This document shows positions 48,290-62,639 of a stretch of DNA of 64,000 nucleotides, piece after piece. The stretch's first letter is position 1, and each line of letters opens with the position of its first letter. A program made the position numbers and the translations under genes. The notes beneath the pieces are model-generated. The model had not been told where the DNA came from and made no database searches. It saw only the letters and a list, made by a program, of their open reading frames with translations. The DNA is taken from contig JAAOMT010000672.1 in NCBI GenBank assembly GCA_016748015.1, positions 381,094 through 445,093 on the forward strand, written 5' to 3'. The stretch comes from Geosiphon pyriformis (Eukaryota > Glomeromycota > Glomeromycetes > Archaeosporales > Geosiphonaceae).

Positions 48290-48335
48290 TTAATTAATTA
48301 ATTGATTAATTGATTGATTGATTGATTGATTGATT
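48290..48335 (+). repeat. (ATTG)n tetranucleotide array
   Basis: TTAA/ATTGATTA units passing into six ATTG units. Confidence 0.85.
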
Positions 48336-49976
48336 AAATGATACAAGTTTTTCTATTATGTAATGTACATTTACTTTAAAAGAATTTATAACATATATGT
48401 ATAAAATCTAGTAAACATCTTTATTAATTCATATATCATAACAACAAAAAATTTCCTGAATTTCTCATTCATTCAAATATGAAAAGAGGTTCTACTGAAT
48501 TAATTACTTAAAATAAACTAAATTAAACTCCTTCTAATCCGATTAAACAAACCGATAACTGTTCGAGATTTAGTTAAAAAAAAAAAAAAAAATTTTTTTC
48601 TTTTTTCAAGAAGAAAGTTGTCTCTGTTGTTTGACAGAAAAAATCTCAAGATTTGAAGTTTTTCAGTTGTTAATCAGAAATTTTTTCAACAGTTTCCATT
48701 GAATACCAAGCTCGTCTATAAGGGATAAATCTTAATATTACTTTTTTAACAGACTACCCGCTTGAATGGCTGAATTCTAGGTAAACATGAGTAGTGAGCA
48801 TAAATGCACCGTGTATGTATTCTGTCGTACGCCGAAACAGAATTTGAGGTTGCTGCTGATAAATCAAGACTACGCCAATTTTGGGAAAAGAAATAACAAA
48901 AGCTTCCGCCGAGGGCCAAGTTGGAAGACTTTAGATGCTGATTATGATTCTTGATGCATGATGGTTTTAGGTGTATCAGGAAACATTGATATATCAATGA
49001 TATTTGCGATGAAGATAATAATCAAATGGTCAATTTTCATGCTAGCGTCGAGATATTCCTAAGACACATACATGCATCAAAAAAAAAAAAAAAAAATTTT
49101 CATGAAACTAGTGTGATTTTAAGATTTCAGCTGAACGTACCGTATTTGAAAGGAGATGCTTATTTGTTAGTGGGTATCAGAGTATTTCGTTAAAAGACAG
49201 TGTATATGGGATTACAGCTTTTATTAGAATCATTCGGTATAAAATTTTTAAGTTTGATCTTTTATGACCAATTTAATATTAGTAGATTCTTCTTTAAAAG
49301 AAAATAATAATAATAATAATAATAATTCTCAACAGGTTGAAACAAAAAGCTTGTGAAATAAAAAAAAATTTCCACAGCGAAATCTCAATTGAATTTACAG
49401 TTGAGGAATAAATAATAAATAAATAGATAAATAAATAAAAGGGTACAAAATTTGTACACCAAAATTTTACTATATACGAATTAATTTTATTTCTTTAATT
49501 TCTTTGAATTTCCTGAGAAATCGGGTATTTCACCATTATAGCTACGTTCAAAATTTTTATTGTATCATAATACATGTAAAAAGTTTTTAGCAATATATAC
49601 ATTTTTTTTTCATGTAAAATTTCAAACTGGTAAACTTTATTCACTCTTTTTGGCTTGATTGAAAAAAAATAATAATAATAATAAAATGTTTTTTACAGAT
49701 TTCATCTCACTTTTTTCAAAAAATAATCTAGTATTAACCATTTTCATATTATCTCAAGAAAAAGATTTTTTTGAGATTTTTGCTAAACATTTTATCTGCC
49801 TTCATGTTCTGCCTTCATAATTTCCTCAATCAAATTCCGAAATATTTATCTGTATTTGGTAAGACTTTTTCTTTTTCTTTTTTCAAAACAATAAACTTTA
49901 ATCAAAAAGATCTGAGAGATTGGACATGAAATGATGTTATTCTTTAGTAAAAATAATTTTAATTAATGACCGACTT

Positions 49977-50081
49977 ATTACTACTACTACTACTACTATT
50001 ACAACTACTACTACTACTACTATTACTACTACTACTACTACTATTACTACTATTACTACCACTATTACTACTACTACTACT
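49977..50081 (+). repeat. (CTA)n microsatellite
   Basis: About thirty-five CTA/TTA/CCA trinucleotides. It creates an artificial Val-rich open frame on the - strand. Confidence 0.9.
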
Positions 50082-50431
50082 TTACTTAAGTTGAAATTAA
50101 AATATTTCCGCTTCCCTATTTCAAAATTAGTAGTAAATAAACTATCATTCATTAAATAGCTAAAACTTTTTCAGAAACCTCCCAAATCATATTTTCTTTT
50201 AAACCTTGTTAACTCTGTGTAATTGCGTCAGTTTTTTTTAAATAATATACGACATAGTAGTCATTGGACAGATTTGTTTTGCCATCAAACATCACATACA
50301 TGAACCATTTCTGCTAGACTAGATGTAAATTTTTTTTAAATGAGAATCTCATTCATCCATAATGAATCTTGATAGGTCAAAAAAAACATAGTCTCATATC
50401 TGGGAATGCAAAATTTTTAACCAAATCATTA

Positions 50432-50466
<35 letters not shown>

Positions 50467-50497
50467 AATAATGATGATAATAATGATGATGATGATA
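50432..50497 (+). repeat. (GAT)n microsatellite
   Basis: GAT units with a few AAT variants. It creates a Met-rich false ORF. Confidence 0.9.
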
Positions 50498-52240
50498 ACT
50501 TTGTTTCGGCATTACCCACCAAAAATGTTTTGCCTATCCTGTTATCTTGGTTGCATAACTTTTTCTAATAAGAGAAAATGATTTTCCAAATAAATAAATA
50601 AATTGTTAATGATTACTATCTATGTTTATTTAATAAATTTTTGAGACTGCCCATACCCAGGTAACTAACTCCCGAAGAGTGGTTTCTCTCTAAAATTGGC
50701 AATCTGGGCACATCATGGATAAGCCACAATTTTTTTGTTCAAATGATTTTTGATATCCCTAAGCCTCACTTAAGCTATAACAACAAAAAAGAGTTTTTTT
50801 TATTTTTATCAGTTTAACTTGACACATTTAATCACACATAATTGACTAACTAAATTTAGCAAATTTAAAACAAATATTTATTCATCATCCTCTAATAATC
50901 CTATAATACTAAAAATAGAATAACAGATATCCATTTTGGGAATATAAAAACGTGTTCTTAACACTAAAATCATAAGAAATCCTTGCAACCCCGGAAATAA
51001 ATGATAACTTCATCAAAAAGCCTTTAAACATGAGATTACCAAAATTAATTTTTTTAGAAATAAAAAATATTATTTTTCAGCTTATTTCCTTTGCTAGAAA
51101 AGGCTGAAAAAAGTAATTTCAAAAAAGTCCTTGTTTTACGTTAAATAGTCTTGTCCAATACCAATTCTCAAAAATAAAGTAATTCTTGAACTTTTTTAAA
51201 AAGATTTATGTATCATAATTTTCTTGAAAATCTTTGATTAAAAAAATATTTTTTATTAATCATTTCATATTCTATTAGGGCTCTTTCCTTACATGTCACT
51301 TCAATCACAAAAGAAAAAGGTTTTTTCGTGAACGTTTCAACGGAATCGGAGTAACTTTACTTGATTTGAGTAAAACATTAAAGTTTTCTTTTTCTAAAAT
51401 TTCAAAATTTCCCACTCGTATCGATCCAACTATTCAAATCTCAAAAAGGAAATTTATGTTTTCACATTACAGAATTTAGATATAAAATAACTAATCTAAA
51501 TAATACCCAAAATAAAATATTTGGTGCAAATGGCTAAAAGCAACTAGTCATATGTGACCAATTAGCTGATAAACCAAAAAATTATCTTTCACTTCAAATA
51601 CCATAAAAACTATTTTCCCTAACAACCGGCCTGGTGATCGTGAAACGAACCCGCTTAATCAAGAAAATGCCTGTAACTGTCGTTTGGAAGTTTTAGAAGT
51701 GTTAAAAATGGAAAATTTAGAAGAAAACATCTCACATTATTAGAAGATATTGGCAAGGTAATTATCATTTCTTTTATATATCATAGTTTTGTAGATAGAA
51801 ATTAACCCATCCTTCAATTATTAGCAAAGAAGTTTCCCCTTTATATATATTGATACAAATATGATATGAGGTGTGCTGCAACATAACCAGACAAAATAAA
51901 CACTGCCCAGTAGCTTAAATTTTCCTACTCTTCTTTTATCCAAACTCACATTATTAATATGTAACCAAAATGCCAAATATTTTATAGATTGTATATTTTT
52001 TCTACTCTGAATGTTATCCATTTTTTTCAGGCAATGCTTATACAAAGTATTTTATAAATGTTCAGATTAATCCTTTGCATTAAAGTTTTCTTTGATCTAT
52101 GGACTTCTACAAATATTACAAGCACTCAAATCAAAAGAGTCTATCTATTATTTTACAGTTTTTTGAATACTTTACTTAAACAAAATACATCTAATAAAGA
52201 CAAAATTAAACATATCTGTTGTTTTTTAAATACTAAAGAA

Positions 52241-55200
52241 ATTGATTAAGTCTGAATGAAAAATTGCTTTGTAGCTGTTATTAAATTTGTCTTGACAGTA
52301 AAAAATTTGTTTTAACAAACTAATCAAATTAGAAACCTACTTTATCTTGTGTTTTATTGTTTTTATTTTTAAATTGTATAATTTATTATTTATATATTGT
52401 TAATATTGTCAATAAAATACTAAAATGATCAAAATTTTATAAAATAATTAAACAGTTTTAATGATAATTTAATGTACAACAAATATTGTTAAAACTTGAA
52501 TTAATTTTTAACAAATATTAAAAATTATGTTAAAATTGGTTTTAACCAAAAAAAAAAATAAATCATTTATTTTATTTGGTTAGTTTGTTTTTATAAAATA
52601 GTTTTAATATTTTTTACTAACTCAAAAACAAATTAATAATAATTACACAAATACTAAATAAGAATAAATAATGTATGTAAAGGTTTAAAATTTTATTATT
52701 AATTTTACTGCTATATACTAAAAATTTTCAAGTTTTTATAAATCCAAAAATTTTTACAAAAAGTTAAAAGACAAATTTAAAATACTTAATATAAAAAAAG
52801 ATTTCATATTTTTAATAAACTGAATAAATTTAATAAAAATTAATTGCTCTTAACATATAAAAAACAAAATTAATATTATTTGAAAAACAAGTATTGTTTA
52901 TATTTTAGTTTTTTTAAAAAAAATTAAAAAGTAAATTTATTTTTTATTATAAAGCAAATTAATAGTAAAAATAAAAACAGAATTTATAAATTAATTAAAA
53001 ATAATTTAATATAAAACAAAATAATAAAAAATTAAAACATTTATATAAATATTATATTTTAATATTTATTGAATAAAAAAAAATATGTGAAATTTTAAAA
53101 AGAAAAAACTTGAAAAAACAAATTATTTTATTATTGCTATTTTTAAAAATATTATTGAAAAAACAAGAAATAAAGTTCAAATTCCAATTTTTGTTTGCAA
53201 ATAATTATAATTAGAAGATTTGATTCTTATTTTTATAATAATTATTATATAGCTCAACAAATTTTTACTTATTTGTAAATATTTATATTTAATGTTATTA
53301 TATTTATTTTATCTTTTTTTTTAATTTTTTATTTGAAGCAAATATTTATAATTAATATAATTATTTATATATAACATATTTATTATATATAGATATATAT
53401 ATAGATCTTTTAAATATTAATTGGTAATTTTAAATTAAATTAATAATTAAACACTATAACTTTTTATTTATGTTTTATTTAAAATTTAGTTAATAACATT
53501 ATATACAAAAAAACTCAATATTAAAAGTAATAAAAACAAAAAAATAATTAAATAATTATTTTATTGAATTTTCTAAAAATATAATAGTAAAAAAAAAATG
53601 AAAAATTATATTAAATTATTAAAAAACAAGTAAAAATTTATTTTATATAATTAATTAATATTTATTTAAATTATTTTTATATATTTTTAATTATAAATAA
53701 TTATATTAATATTAAATATTTAATTTGACTATTTTTATTAATTTATTTAATGAGTTTTTTTTATAAAATTAAGCATAAATATGTTACAATATTTGTTATT
53801 TAAAAAAAACTTATTTTTAATGTATTTGTTAACATAATTTTAACTGCTAAAAAAATAAACAAAAATTTATTAGATAACTATTATATAAACTTATTTTAAC
53901 AAAATAACTTGATTAAATTTACAATAAATTAATATATTTAGTTAACATACTTTTCTATTTTTCTCGAAAAAATAATGATTAAAGTTAAAAGTTTTACATA
54001 TTTGTTTTTTTAAAAAATTTTAAGTAATACAATTTTTTTTTATATTATTTTCTACTTTTTTTAACAAGTTTTATGTATAATTAAAAGTTTTTTGTGTTAA
54101 AAATATTATTATTGAACAAATAAATTAATTTTAATTTTATATTCAAATATTTTTAACTTTAATTCTAATTAAAAAATATTTAAAAATATTTGAATATTTA
54201 AATAGATTAATTTCTTATTTGTATAAATTAAATAAGATTTTTGCTTAGATTATTTTATTTTTTTATTTTATATTGATAAATATAATTTAATTACTACTTA
54301 TTATAATACAGCAAAACTGCTTCAAAATAGATATAATTTATGCATTTTTTACACTTATTTAAATTAATTAAAACTATATTAAATACTATTTAAAACTTTA
54401 ATATTATTTTATTAATAAGTTTAACAATATTATAAAACTGATTAGAAATAAAACAATTATTTCTATTATATCTAAAATTAATTAAAAGTTTTTTAAAAAA
54501 ACTATTTTATATAATATACTAACAGATCTATAAATATTAATAATTATGAAATTAATACTAATAAACAATTTTTTTTCATATTTAATATTTAATTTTAAAT
54601 TTAGCAACCAAATATGTTTTTTATAATTTATTACCAATTTATAAACAAAAAAAGTATTTTTTGACTGTACTATCTTATTAAAATTAAATATATATATTAA
54701 TTTCTTTAATTATTTTTTAAATATAAAGTTTTTAATAATAATTATATAAATTTATTTATTTATATATATATTCTGTAATATTTATAAAATCTTAAAATTA
54801 TTAATTAAAACTTCAATGAAAATTTTCTAAAAAGATCTAATTTTTTAATTGCGTATTTTTTAGGAATTTAAAATATACAAAATACATAATTTAATACAAA
54901 ATATATTCAAATATTTAAAATATATAATTTTTTATGCAAAACTTTTATTAAACACATATATAAACCAGCAATTTAATAGTTTGTAAATTTATTTTTAATA
55001 TAATTATTAATACAAATATTTTTCAAAATAATTTTTAATCTAAAAATTTACTATATTTAAAGATTTTTTGATTGAATTTTTATATAAAAACAGAATTTAT
55101 TTATTATATTGTTTTTAAAAATTATAGATAATATTTCTTTTTTTATAATTAAGTTTTATTAATTATACTAATATAATATTTTATAATAATATTAATTATT

Positions 55201-57479
55201 GTTTTTTTACAATTTTTCAATCTGTAAATTTATTATTTTTTTGAGTTGATTAATTAATAATATATTTATTGTTAAATACAATAATATTTTATTATAATCT
55301 TAAAAAATAATATATTGTTTTATAATAAATTATTTACAATAATTGTTAAATTTAAGTTATTTAAATATAATATTTAAATATTTAACTATTTTTTAATATT
55401 AAAGTGATAATAATTTATTAAATAATAATTTTTTTGATATTTTTATGTTCTATTATTATTAAATTATTAAATGTCTTTTTTACTTTTTTTTAATAGTTGT
55501 TTTATTATTTTATATTATTACATAAGATTAAGAATATATTGTTTTAATAATATTCCGTTCTTTTTTTCTGGATATTTTAATATATTTATGCTTAATTTTT
55601 ATATTATTTTTAATTATTTTTTAATTAAACTTATTATTTTGTACTATTCTAAGTTAAAACATTATTACTAATTAAAATTTAATTAAATTATTTTTATAAT
55701 AATTAAAAATTATTATTAATATAATATTTTAAATTTTCTATAAAATTAGCATAAAATTATTATTTTTAATTTACAAGTGTAATAAAATACTATAATTAAA
55801 ACTTTAAACTTTATATAAAAAATAATTTCAAGCAGTTTAAATTAAGATTTATGTATTTTATATAGATTTTAAATAATTTAGATTAAGCTTAACTAATTTA
55901 GATTTAAATATATTAAAGTTTTTTATAACAGTAAATAGTTTTATAAATATTTTAGTAAAAGCAAAAATTTAATAACATAAAATAATACAATAAAATTTGT
56001 ATAAAAAAAAGTTTTTTTTTTTAAGAAATATATTTTATAATAAATAATAATATTTATATTTAAAAAAAAATTAATTTACAAAAACAAATTTTTTTAACAA
56101 AAATTATTAATTAGATAAATTTTCTTATTTTATTTTTTTAAAATACTAATTATCAAATTATTAATTATATTAAAATACTAAACTCAAAATAAGTATTATG
56201 GTTATTGTTTGAAAAATATTCTATTAAGTTTTATGTTTTAAAAAAAAACTATTGGAATTTATTAAAAAATTAACAAAAAATAGTCTTAAAATTTAGATTA
56301 TTATATCTAAATTCTTTTTACAACTAAAATTAGATAGTTTATAGTATTTTATTTAATATATAACAGATATTTTATTGATAAAATTAGCTTAAAATTTTAA
56401 TAACAATATAAAAGTAATAAATTGGAATTATTATTAACAAAATAATTATTATTAAAGACAAAAAACAATTAAATAAAAATTTTTTATTTTGTTGTTTAAT
56501 TAATTTGTTAAAAATAATTATTAAATATAATATTATAAATAATTTTATAAAAAAAATATATATTATAAACATAAAATTAACTTATTAAAATTAAATAACT
56601 TACTAAAAACATAATTAAAAATTAAAAAAAACTGTTAAAAAAAACAAAATGAATTAAATATATTATTATTTAAATTATTATTAAATTATTGATTTGTGTT
56701 TATTATAGAAAAATTCAAAATAAAAGCAGAAAATTATGACTGAATTTGATTAACTTGATATTTGTTTTTTAATTTACACAGAAATTTATATATTTAAGAT
56801 TAATATTCAAAATTATGCCAATTTTTTTACTTAATTATAATAAATTTAAATATAATTATTGTTTTAATTATCTTAAAAATAAAGATTTTCTAAAACTATT
56901 TATTAAAACTTTTATTCTTAATTAATATTTTTAGAATATTATAATATATATTTGTTATTTTTTTATAATTGTTTATTTAATAATTTTTATTAAAAAAAAT
57001 GGTCAAATTAAAATTTTTTAAGAATGCATTAAAAAATTTTTTTTATTGTGGATTTTAGACCTAAATTTAAGTTTATTGCTATATTATTTATAATAAAAAA
57101 ACTAATGCTAAACAAACTTATAATTAATATCTTTCAAATACAATACTTTTTTTGAAAATAACAATGATTTGCAAATTATCAAATTATTTTAAAGCCGACT
57201 AGTTTTTTTTTTGTAAAGAAACATTTAAATTTAGAATATATTGTTTTTGAATTTTATATAAAAAATTTTTGACAAAGTTTATAAGTTTTAACAATTAATT
57301 ATTAATAAAAAAGAGCAGATTAAAAATAATATATAAGAAACAAGCAAAAATAACTGAAAATTAACAAAACATTTTATATAAAATTCATAATAAAATCATT
57401 AATTTATGAAAAATATTGACTTTTAAAAAGAAATTCAAACTTTAATATTACAAAAAAATAAAAAATTTCATTTTAAATT
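52241..57479. other. AT-saturated block, decayed repeats
   Basis: 5.2 kb of almost pure A/T with no readable gene. 55,980-56,060 resembles the LINE leader that follows the monomer arrays (AAAATAATACAATAAAATTTG, then an A/T-rich spacer). Short open frames here are chance. Confidence 0.45.
55980..56060 (+). repeat. LINE 5'-leader fragment
   Basis: It matches the spacer after the monomer arrays at 10,630-10,700 and 20,290-20,360: AAAATAATA-C/T, then TATAAAAAAAA, then TTTTTTTTAAG and ATATATTTTA. The match is mostly A/T and so is only suggestive. Confidence 0.35.
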
Positions 57480-58380
57480 AATATAAAAAAAAATGTTTTT
57501 CTAAGAATTATTCAAATTTAAACAACAATATTTTTTAATTTAAGTAATAATATGTAATAATTTTAAGACAAATATTATTTATATTTGAAATATTATTACT
57601 CTTCGATTATATTATTTATTAGTTTATGTAATAAAAAAGTTATTTTAAGACAAATATTATTTATATTTAAAGTATTAATAGTTTGGTTTTATTATTTATT
57701 AGTTTAAGCAATAATATATAAAAACTTTAAGACAAATATTATTTGTGTTTGAAATATTATTACTTTTTAGTTTTATTATTTACTAATTTAAGTTATAATA
57801 TGAATATTTTAAGATAAATATTATTTGTACTTAGAGCATTAATAGTTTTAGTCTTGTTATTGGCTAATTTAAATAATAATATATAAATATTTTAAAATAA
57901 GTATTATTTGTATTTAAAATATTATGACTTTTTGGTTTTATCATTTACTAATTTAAATAATAGTAAAAATACTTTAAAACAAATATTATTTGTGTTTGAA
58001 GCAATAATAATTCTGATCTAGTAATTTAATTTAAGTAATAATATGTAAAAATTCCAAAACAAATATTATTTATACTTGGAATATTATTATTTTCTGATTT
58101 TATTATTTACTAGTTCAAATTATATTAAAATATTTTAAAACAAATATTATTTGTACTTAAAACATTATTATTTTTTGGTTTTATTATTTACTGGTTTAAA
58201 AATACTTTAAAACAAATATTATCTGTATTTAAAATAATAATAGTTTTAGTTTTACTATTACAATCTAAATCTAAAGCAATAGTATATGAAAATTTAATAA
58301 CAGATATTATTTGTGTTTAAAGCATTAATAATTCTAATTTTATTTATCATTTATTAATTTAAATAATAATATAAAAGATA
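57480..58380 (+). repeat. tandem array of about ten 82-bp units
   Basis: The core AAGACAAATATTATTTGT or a close variant starts at 57,565, 57,647, 57,729, 57,811, 57,894, 57,976, 58,056, 58,137, 58,209 and 58,297. Steps are 82, 82, 82, 83, 82, 80, 81, 72 and 88. Each unit also has a TTTGGTTTTATTATTTACTA part and an AATTTAAGTAATAATAT part. Confidence 0.88.
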
Positions 58381-61300
58381 ATTGTATAAATAATATTTTT
58401 AAAATCTGAAATTATAGTAAAACAATTAGTATTTACAGATAAAAACAAGTATTTACAGTTTGTTTTTTTGCTATTATTTTAAATTTATGATGAATTTTTA
58501 ATAAAATTTAATTAATATTTTAATTTATTAAATAAAATTATAATAAAGTTTACATATTTTATTTTTATAAATTATATATTTAGTAGAATAAGTTTTTGAT
58601 TTTTATTTAAGAAATAATAATTATTTTCTTTATATTAATTCAAATTAAGAATATTGCCAAATAAAATTACAAAATATTAATAATTTACTACTAATTTTTT
58701 TTTGTCTTTTATATTACTTTAAATACAACTTTAAAATCATTAGTCTTCTTATTATAAAATATTTAAAATAAAAAATTTATCTATTTATGATCAAAATATA
58801 AAATTTCTAAGATTAAAAACACAATAACAAAAAATTTCTTAAAAAAATAAAAATAAAATAAAATATTCAACTTTTTAGTTTTAATATAAAAATTTATTAT
58901 TGTTTAAAATTTTGTTAAGAACAAAAAAACAATAATTAATTATTTATAAGCAGCTTAAAACTTTTAACAATTAATTCAATTTTTAAATAAAAAGAAATTA
59001 TGTTTATTAAAACAATTTAAAAATTTTTTTATAATTTTAAAATTTATTTTTTTAATTAGAAGTTTTTTTTAGTTAAAGTTTTATTTTAATAACATAATAA
59101 AAACTGTTTTTATGTTATTATAACTATTATTTAAAAATTTAAAATCTTAAAAAAATTTGAAACAAACTTATTTTTATAGTTAAAAATCTTTTTTTAATTA
59201 TATATAGCCAATAATATCTTATAATATATAAATAAAACCAAATGATATTACTTTGGACTTAAGATTTTTATCACAAATAATAAATATTGTTTTTTAAAAT
59301 TTATTTTAACTTGTTAGTATTAATAACTAAATCAAACTATTGTTGAATATTTTTTGTATTTTTTTAATAATATTGTTATAATTAAATATAATATGCTAAT
59401 AAATAATAAGAAAAAACAGTATTATATAACAATAAAAATAATAAAAGAATTTAACTTTAATAAGTAAATTAAATTAATAAAAATTAAATAAATAAAATTA
59501 GTTTTATAAATATTTTGATTATTATTCTTTCCTAAAAGATAACAAAAAAATTTAAAGATAAAGAAATTGTTTATATTATTAATAAAAAATAATATGTTAG
59601 TATAATTTTATGATTTATATTAATATTCTTAAAATTTAATATTAAATATTAGTTGTATTTTTTAGTAAACATTTATTTAATATATTTAACAAAAATCAAA
59701 ATTTATATATATTGAAATAAAATAGTAAAAAAGATTAATAATCAATCAATAACCAAGTAAAAACTAAATTAATAATTAAATTATTGATTAAATTACTATT
59801 ATATAACTAATTTTATAATATTAATTATGATTATGGCTAAATAAATAAATTAAATCTCAAAGTTTTAATCGTAATAATATTATAGTTAATTGGTAAAACT
59901 TTATATATTTGTTTATTTGATTTGATTTTCTTTGTATTAATTTTGTATTTTATCAAATAAATTTTTTTAAACTTAATTTTACTTGTAAAAATGTTTATAT
60001 AGTTGTTAATTAAAGTTTTAAATTACATGTATTAAATTGAATTTAGTTTTTTAATATTAAGTTTCTTAATCTTTTTTAAAGTAAATTAATAATATTTGGT
60101 AGCGTTTTTTAGATTTAAAAAATAATATTACAAAATAAGCATAGTTGTACAAAATTAATAATTGGCTAAAATAATAATAAGTTTTTATGTTAATATTTAA
60201 ATAATTAATAAATATTATTTTGGAATTTAATATTATTATTCAATATATTATTGATAAAAATTTAAATTTTAAATGGGCATATAAAAATTGGTTAATACAA
60301 TCAACAAGAAGTTGACTTAAATTCAAATATCCAAAACTGGTTTTAATTTTTTGCTTAATTTTTAAAATATAGTATTAGTAAAATAGAAATAAAATTACAT
60401 ATATAATAAAAATAATTTTATATTGTTTGATATTTTTTTTTAAAGTTTACTAGTAAATTAATCTATTTATCAATCCAAATTTTTGGATTTTCTGATCATT
60501 AGGCTTAATTTTTTTTAAGTAGTAATAATAGTAAGCTAAGTAATTTTGATTTGATTGTATAAATTTATCTGATTTATTTTGCAATATTAAATAATATTTT
60601 CTGTGTATTCAATATCGATTATTTTTTCTTTAGAATTAATTATTTTTTGTCAAATTAGATTATAAAGCAATCTAAATTATAATATTGGCTAGAATTTTAA
60701 TAAAAATATAAAATGCTAAAACTAAAAGTAATTGTTCAAAATATTTCAAATTAAATTTGACATCTAGTTTATGGGCTTATTTTAGCTGGATGTTTTTGTT
60801 ATTGTTGCTAAACCACTTAAATTTAAGCTTCTTAAATATAATAAAATATAATAAAATTATTGAGTTTTAGTAATAATATATAAATTTATGTTGGTTTCGA
60901 AAATAAAATTTGTAATAAAATTGGTTTCGATTTTCGATTTTCAACAGTTTTATTAATTGGTTTGTAAATTTAGAAATTAAATAAATAAATATAATAACAA
61001 ATTTATAACAATATTACAATTATTATTAACAAAAAATTAAGCAATAAACACATAGTTTAGTATAAATATTAACAAAATATGTTTCTGTTTTTATATATAG
61101 TTAATATATAATAATGGTTTTAATAATTTTTATTCAAGTATTTTTCACCAACCAAAAAACATTCCTTTTATGTATTTCATGAATTAAATTTTAAATATAT
61201 TTTCTTAAGCAAGTTTGGACTTGTTTTATAGATTGAACATTTTTATTGATAATATAAAAATCTACAAAATAATAATATCAAGAATAAAAGTTGAATAAAA

Positions 61301-62600
61301 AAATAATTAGTATTGAACATAAATAGTAATAATTTAATAATCACTTTTTTTTATAAAAAATAAAATATGTAATAATAAAATTATATTTTTTTATCTTATG
61401 CAATAATTTGTCTTTTGCCTAAAATTAATATTTTATTTTATATAAATCTAAATTTGATATGAAAAAATGCATTAATATATAATATTTTTTTGTAATCAAT
61501 GATTAAAAATTTTATACTTGAATTTCTATTTAATTAATATTCATATGCTAATCAAGATTTTGTTATGCTTAAGAATTTCGACTTGTAATAAAAATTTTTA
61601 AAAACAATTTTACATTTTCCAATTTTTTTTCAAAGCTTTTCAAGAAAATAAATAAAAACTTTTTGAAAATCCTCAAACTTTACAAAATTATAAACATTTT
61701 ATTAAAAAATTACAATTAACTAATAACATAATATGCGTCTATTATTTAATAACATTTTTAAGGGATTCTTTATGGTTAATTCATAGATTAATATAAGTTT
61801 AAAATTTTGCCTTCCAATTCAATTGGTCTCAAATAATATTTAATAATGATAAAACTATTTCTTTTGAGAAATAATCTTTGCAAATTCTCTAGCTTTCCTG
61901 GATAAAATAACCCAAGTTAAGGAGCAGATACTATTTTACAATATAAATATTTGTATAAAATTCAAGTGGTTTTGTCCAAAATATATTTTAAATTATCAAT
62001 ATTTTAACTTCTTATCTCACGATCTCAGTAGCTTATTGAAATGTTGGAATTTTTAATGTTGGAATTTTTACAAATTTTAGCAGCAAGATCGTCATATTTT
62101 GCTAGTGATTCGGTTAAAGACAAAATGATGCTATTGTTTTCCCTAAAACCAACATCTTTGTAGTGGCTTATATGTTTCTTTTGTATGGAATATTTTATTC
62201 ACACTATTCAATTTTTCGCTTTTTTTTTATAGATATATTTACATTGATAAAATTTAAATGATCCTTTTTTATGATTGTATCATTAATTTAGTTCCTGAAT
62301 TATGAGTCATAATATTTCCTAAAACATTTGCAAAACATATTTTTTAAAGAATCATACTTAAAAACATGGAGGCATAATTTTATTATTAACAGAAGCTTAA
62401 AACATTGATCAAAAAATTATTATAAAAAGCAATAGAGTTATCAATAATCAATTATAAAAATCTATAAATATTTTTCTAAAACAAAAATGTTATTTATTTT
62501 ACACAAATAATAAGTTAATCTGTTCAAATATTTATAATTGAAATCAATTAAAAACCTCCCGATTAAATTAGAAAATTTCGAAGATCCCCTTTATAAAAAA
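58381..62600. other. AT-saturated block, no gene seen
   Basis: Degenerate A/T sequence continuing the block before the array. Composition becomes less extreme after about 61,500. No ORF, LTR or RNA gene could be supported. Confidence 0.45.
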
Positions 62601-62639
62601 AAACAGGAAAGCGATGTCAACTAAAACTCTTTTAGTTAT

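Larger units (their letters stand above)
47844..52240. other. intergenic region with microsatellites
   Basis: No gene could be supported. A slightly GC-richer stretch at 48,740-49,020 has an 83-codon open frame on the - strand without a known motif. Repeats lie at 48,290, 49,977 and 50,432. Confidence 0.5.

Noticed and set aside
49937-50152. Val/Ile-rich ORF on the - strand
   Set aside because: Produced by the CTA microsatellite; no membrane-protein features beyond repeat translation.
50369-50581. Met-rich ORF
   Set aside because: Produced by the GAT microsatellite.
52058-52249. 63-codon ORF with F-D-L-W-T-S-T-N, faintly like a hAT transposase
   Set aside because: The match is only a few residues, with no further transposase motifs, terminal repeats or dimerisation domain nearby.
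55471-56572. Hydrophobic Ile/Phe/Tyr-rich ORFs on both strands
   Set aside because: Expected by chance from AT-only codons in saturated sequence. A mitochondrial insertion was considered, but no mitochondrial gene was recognised.
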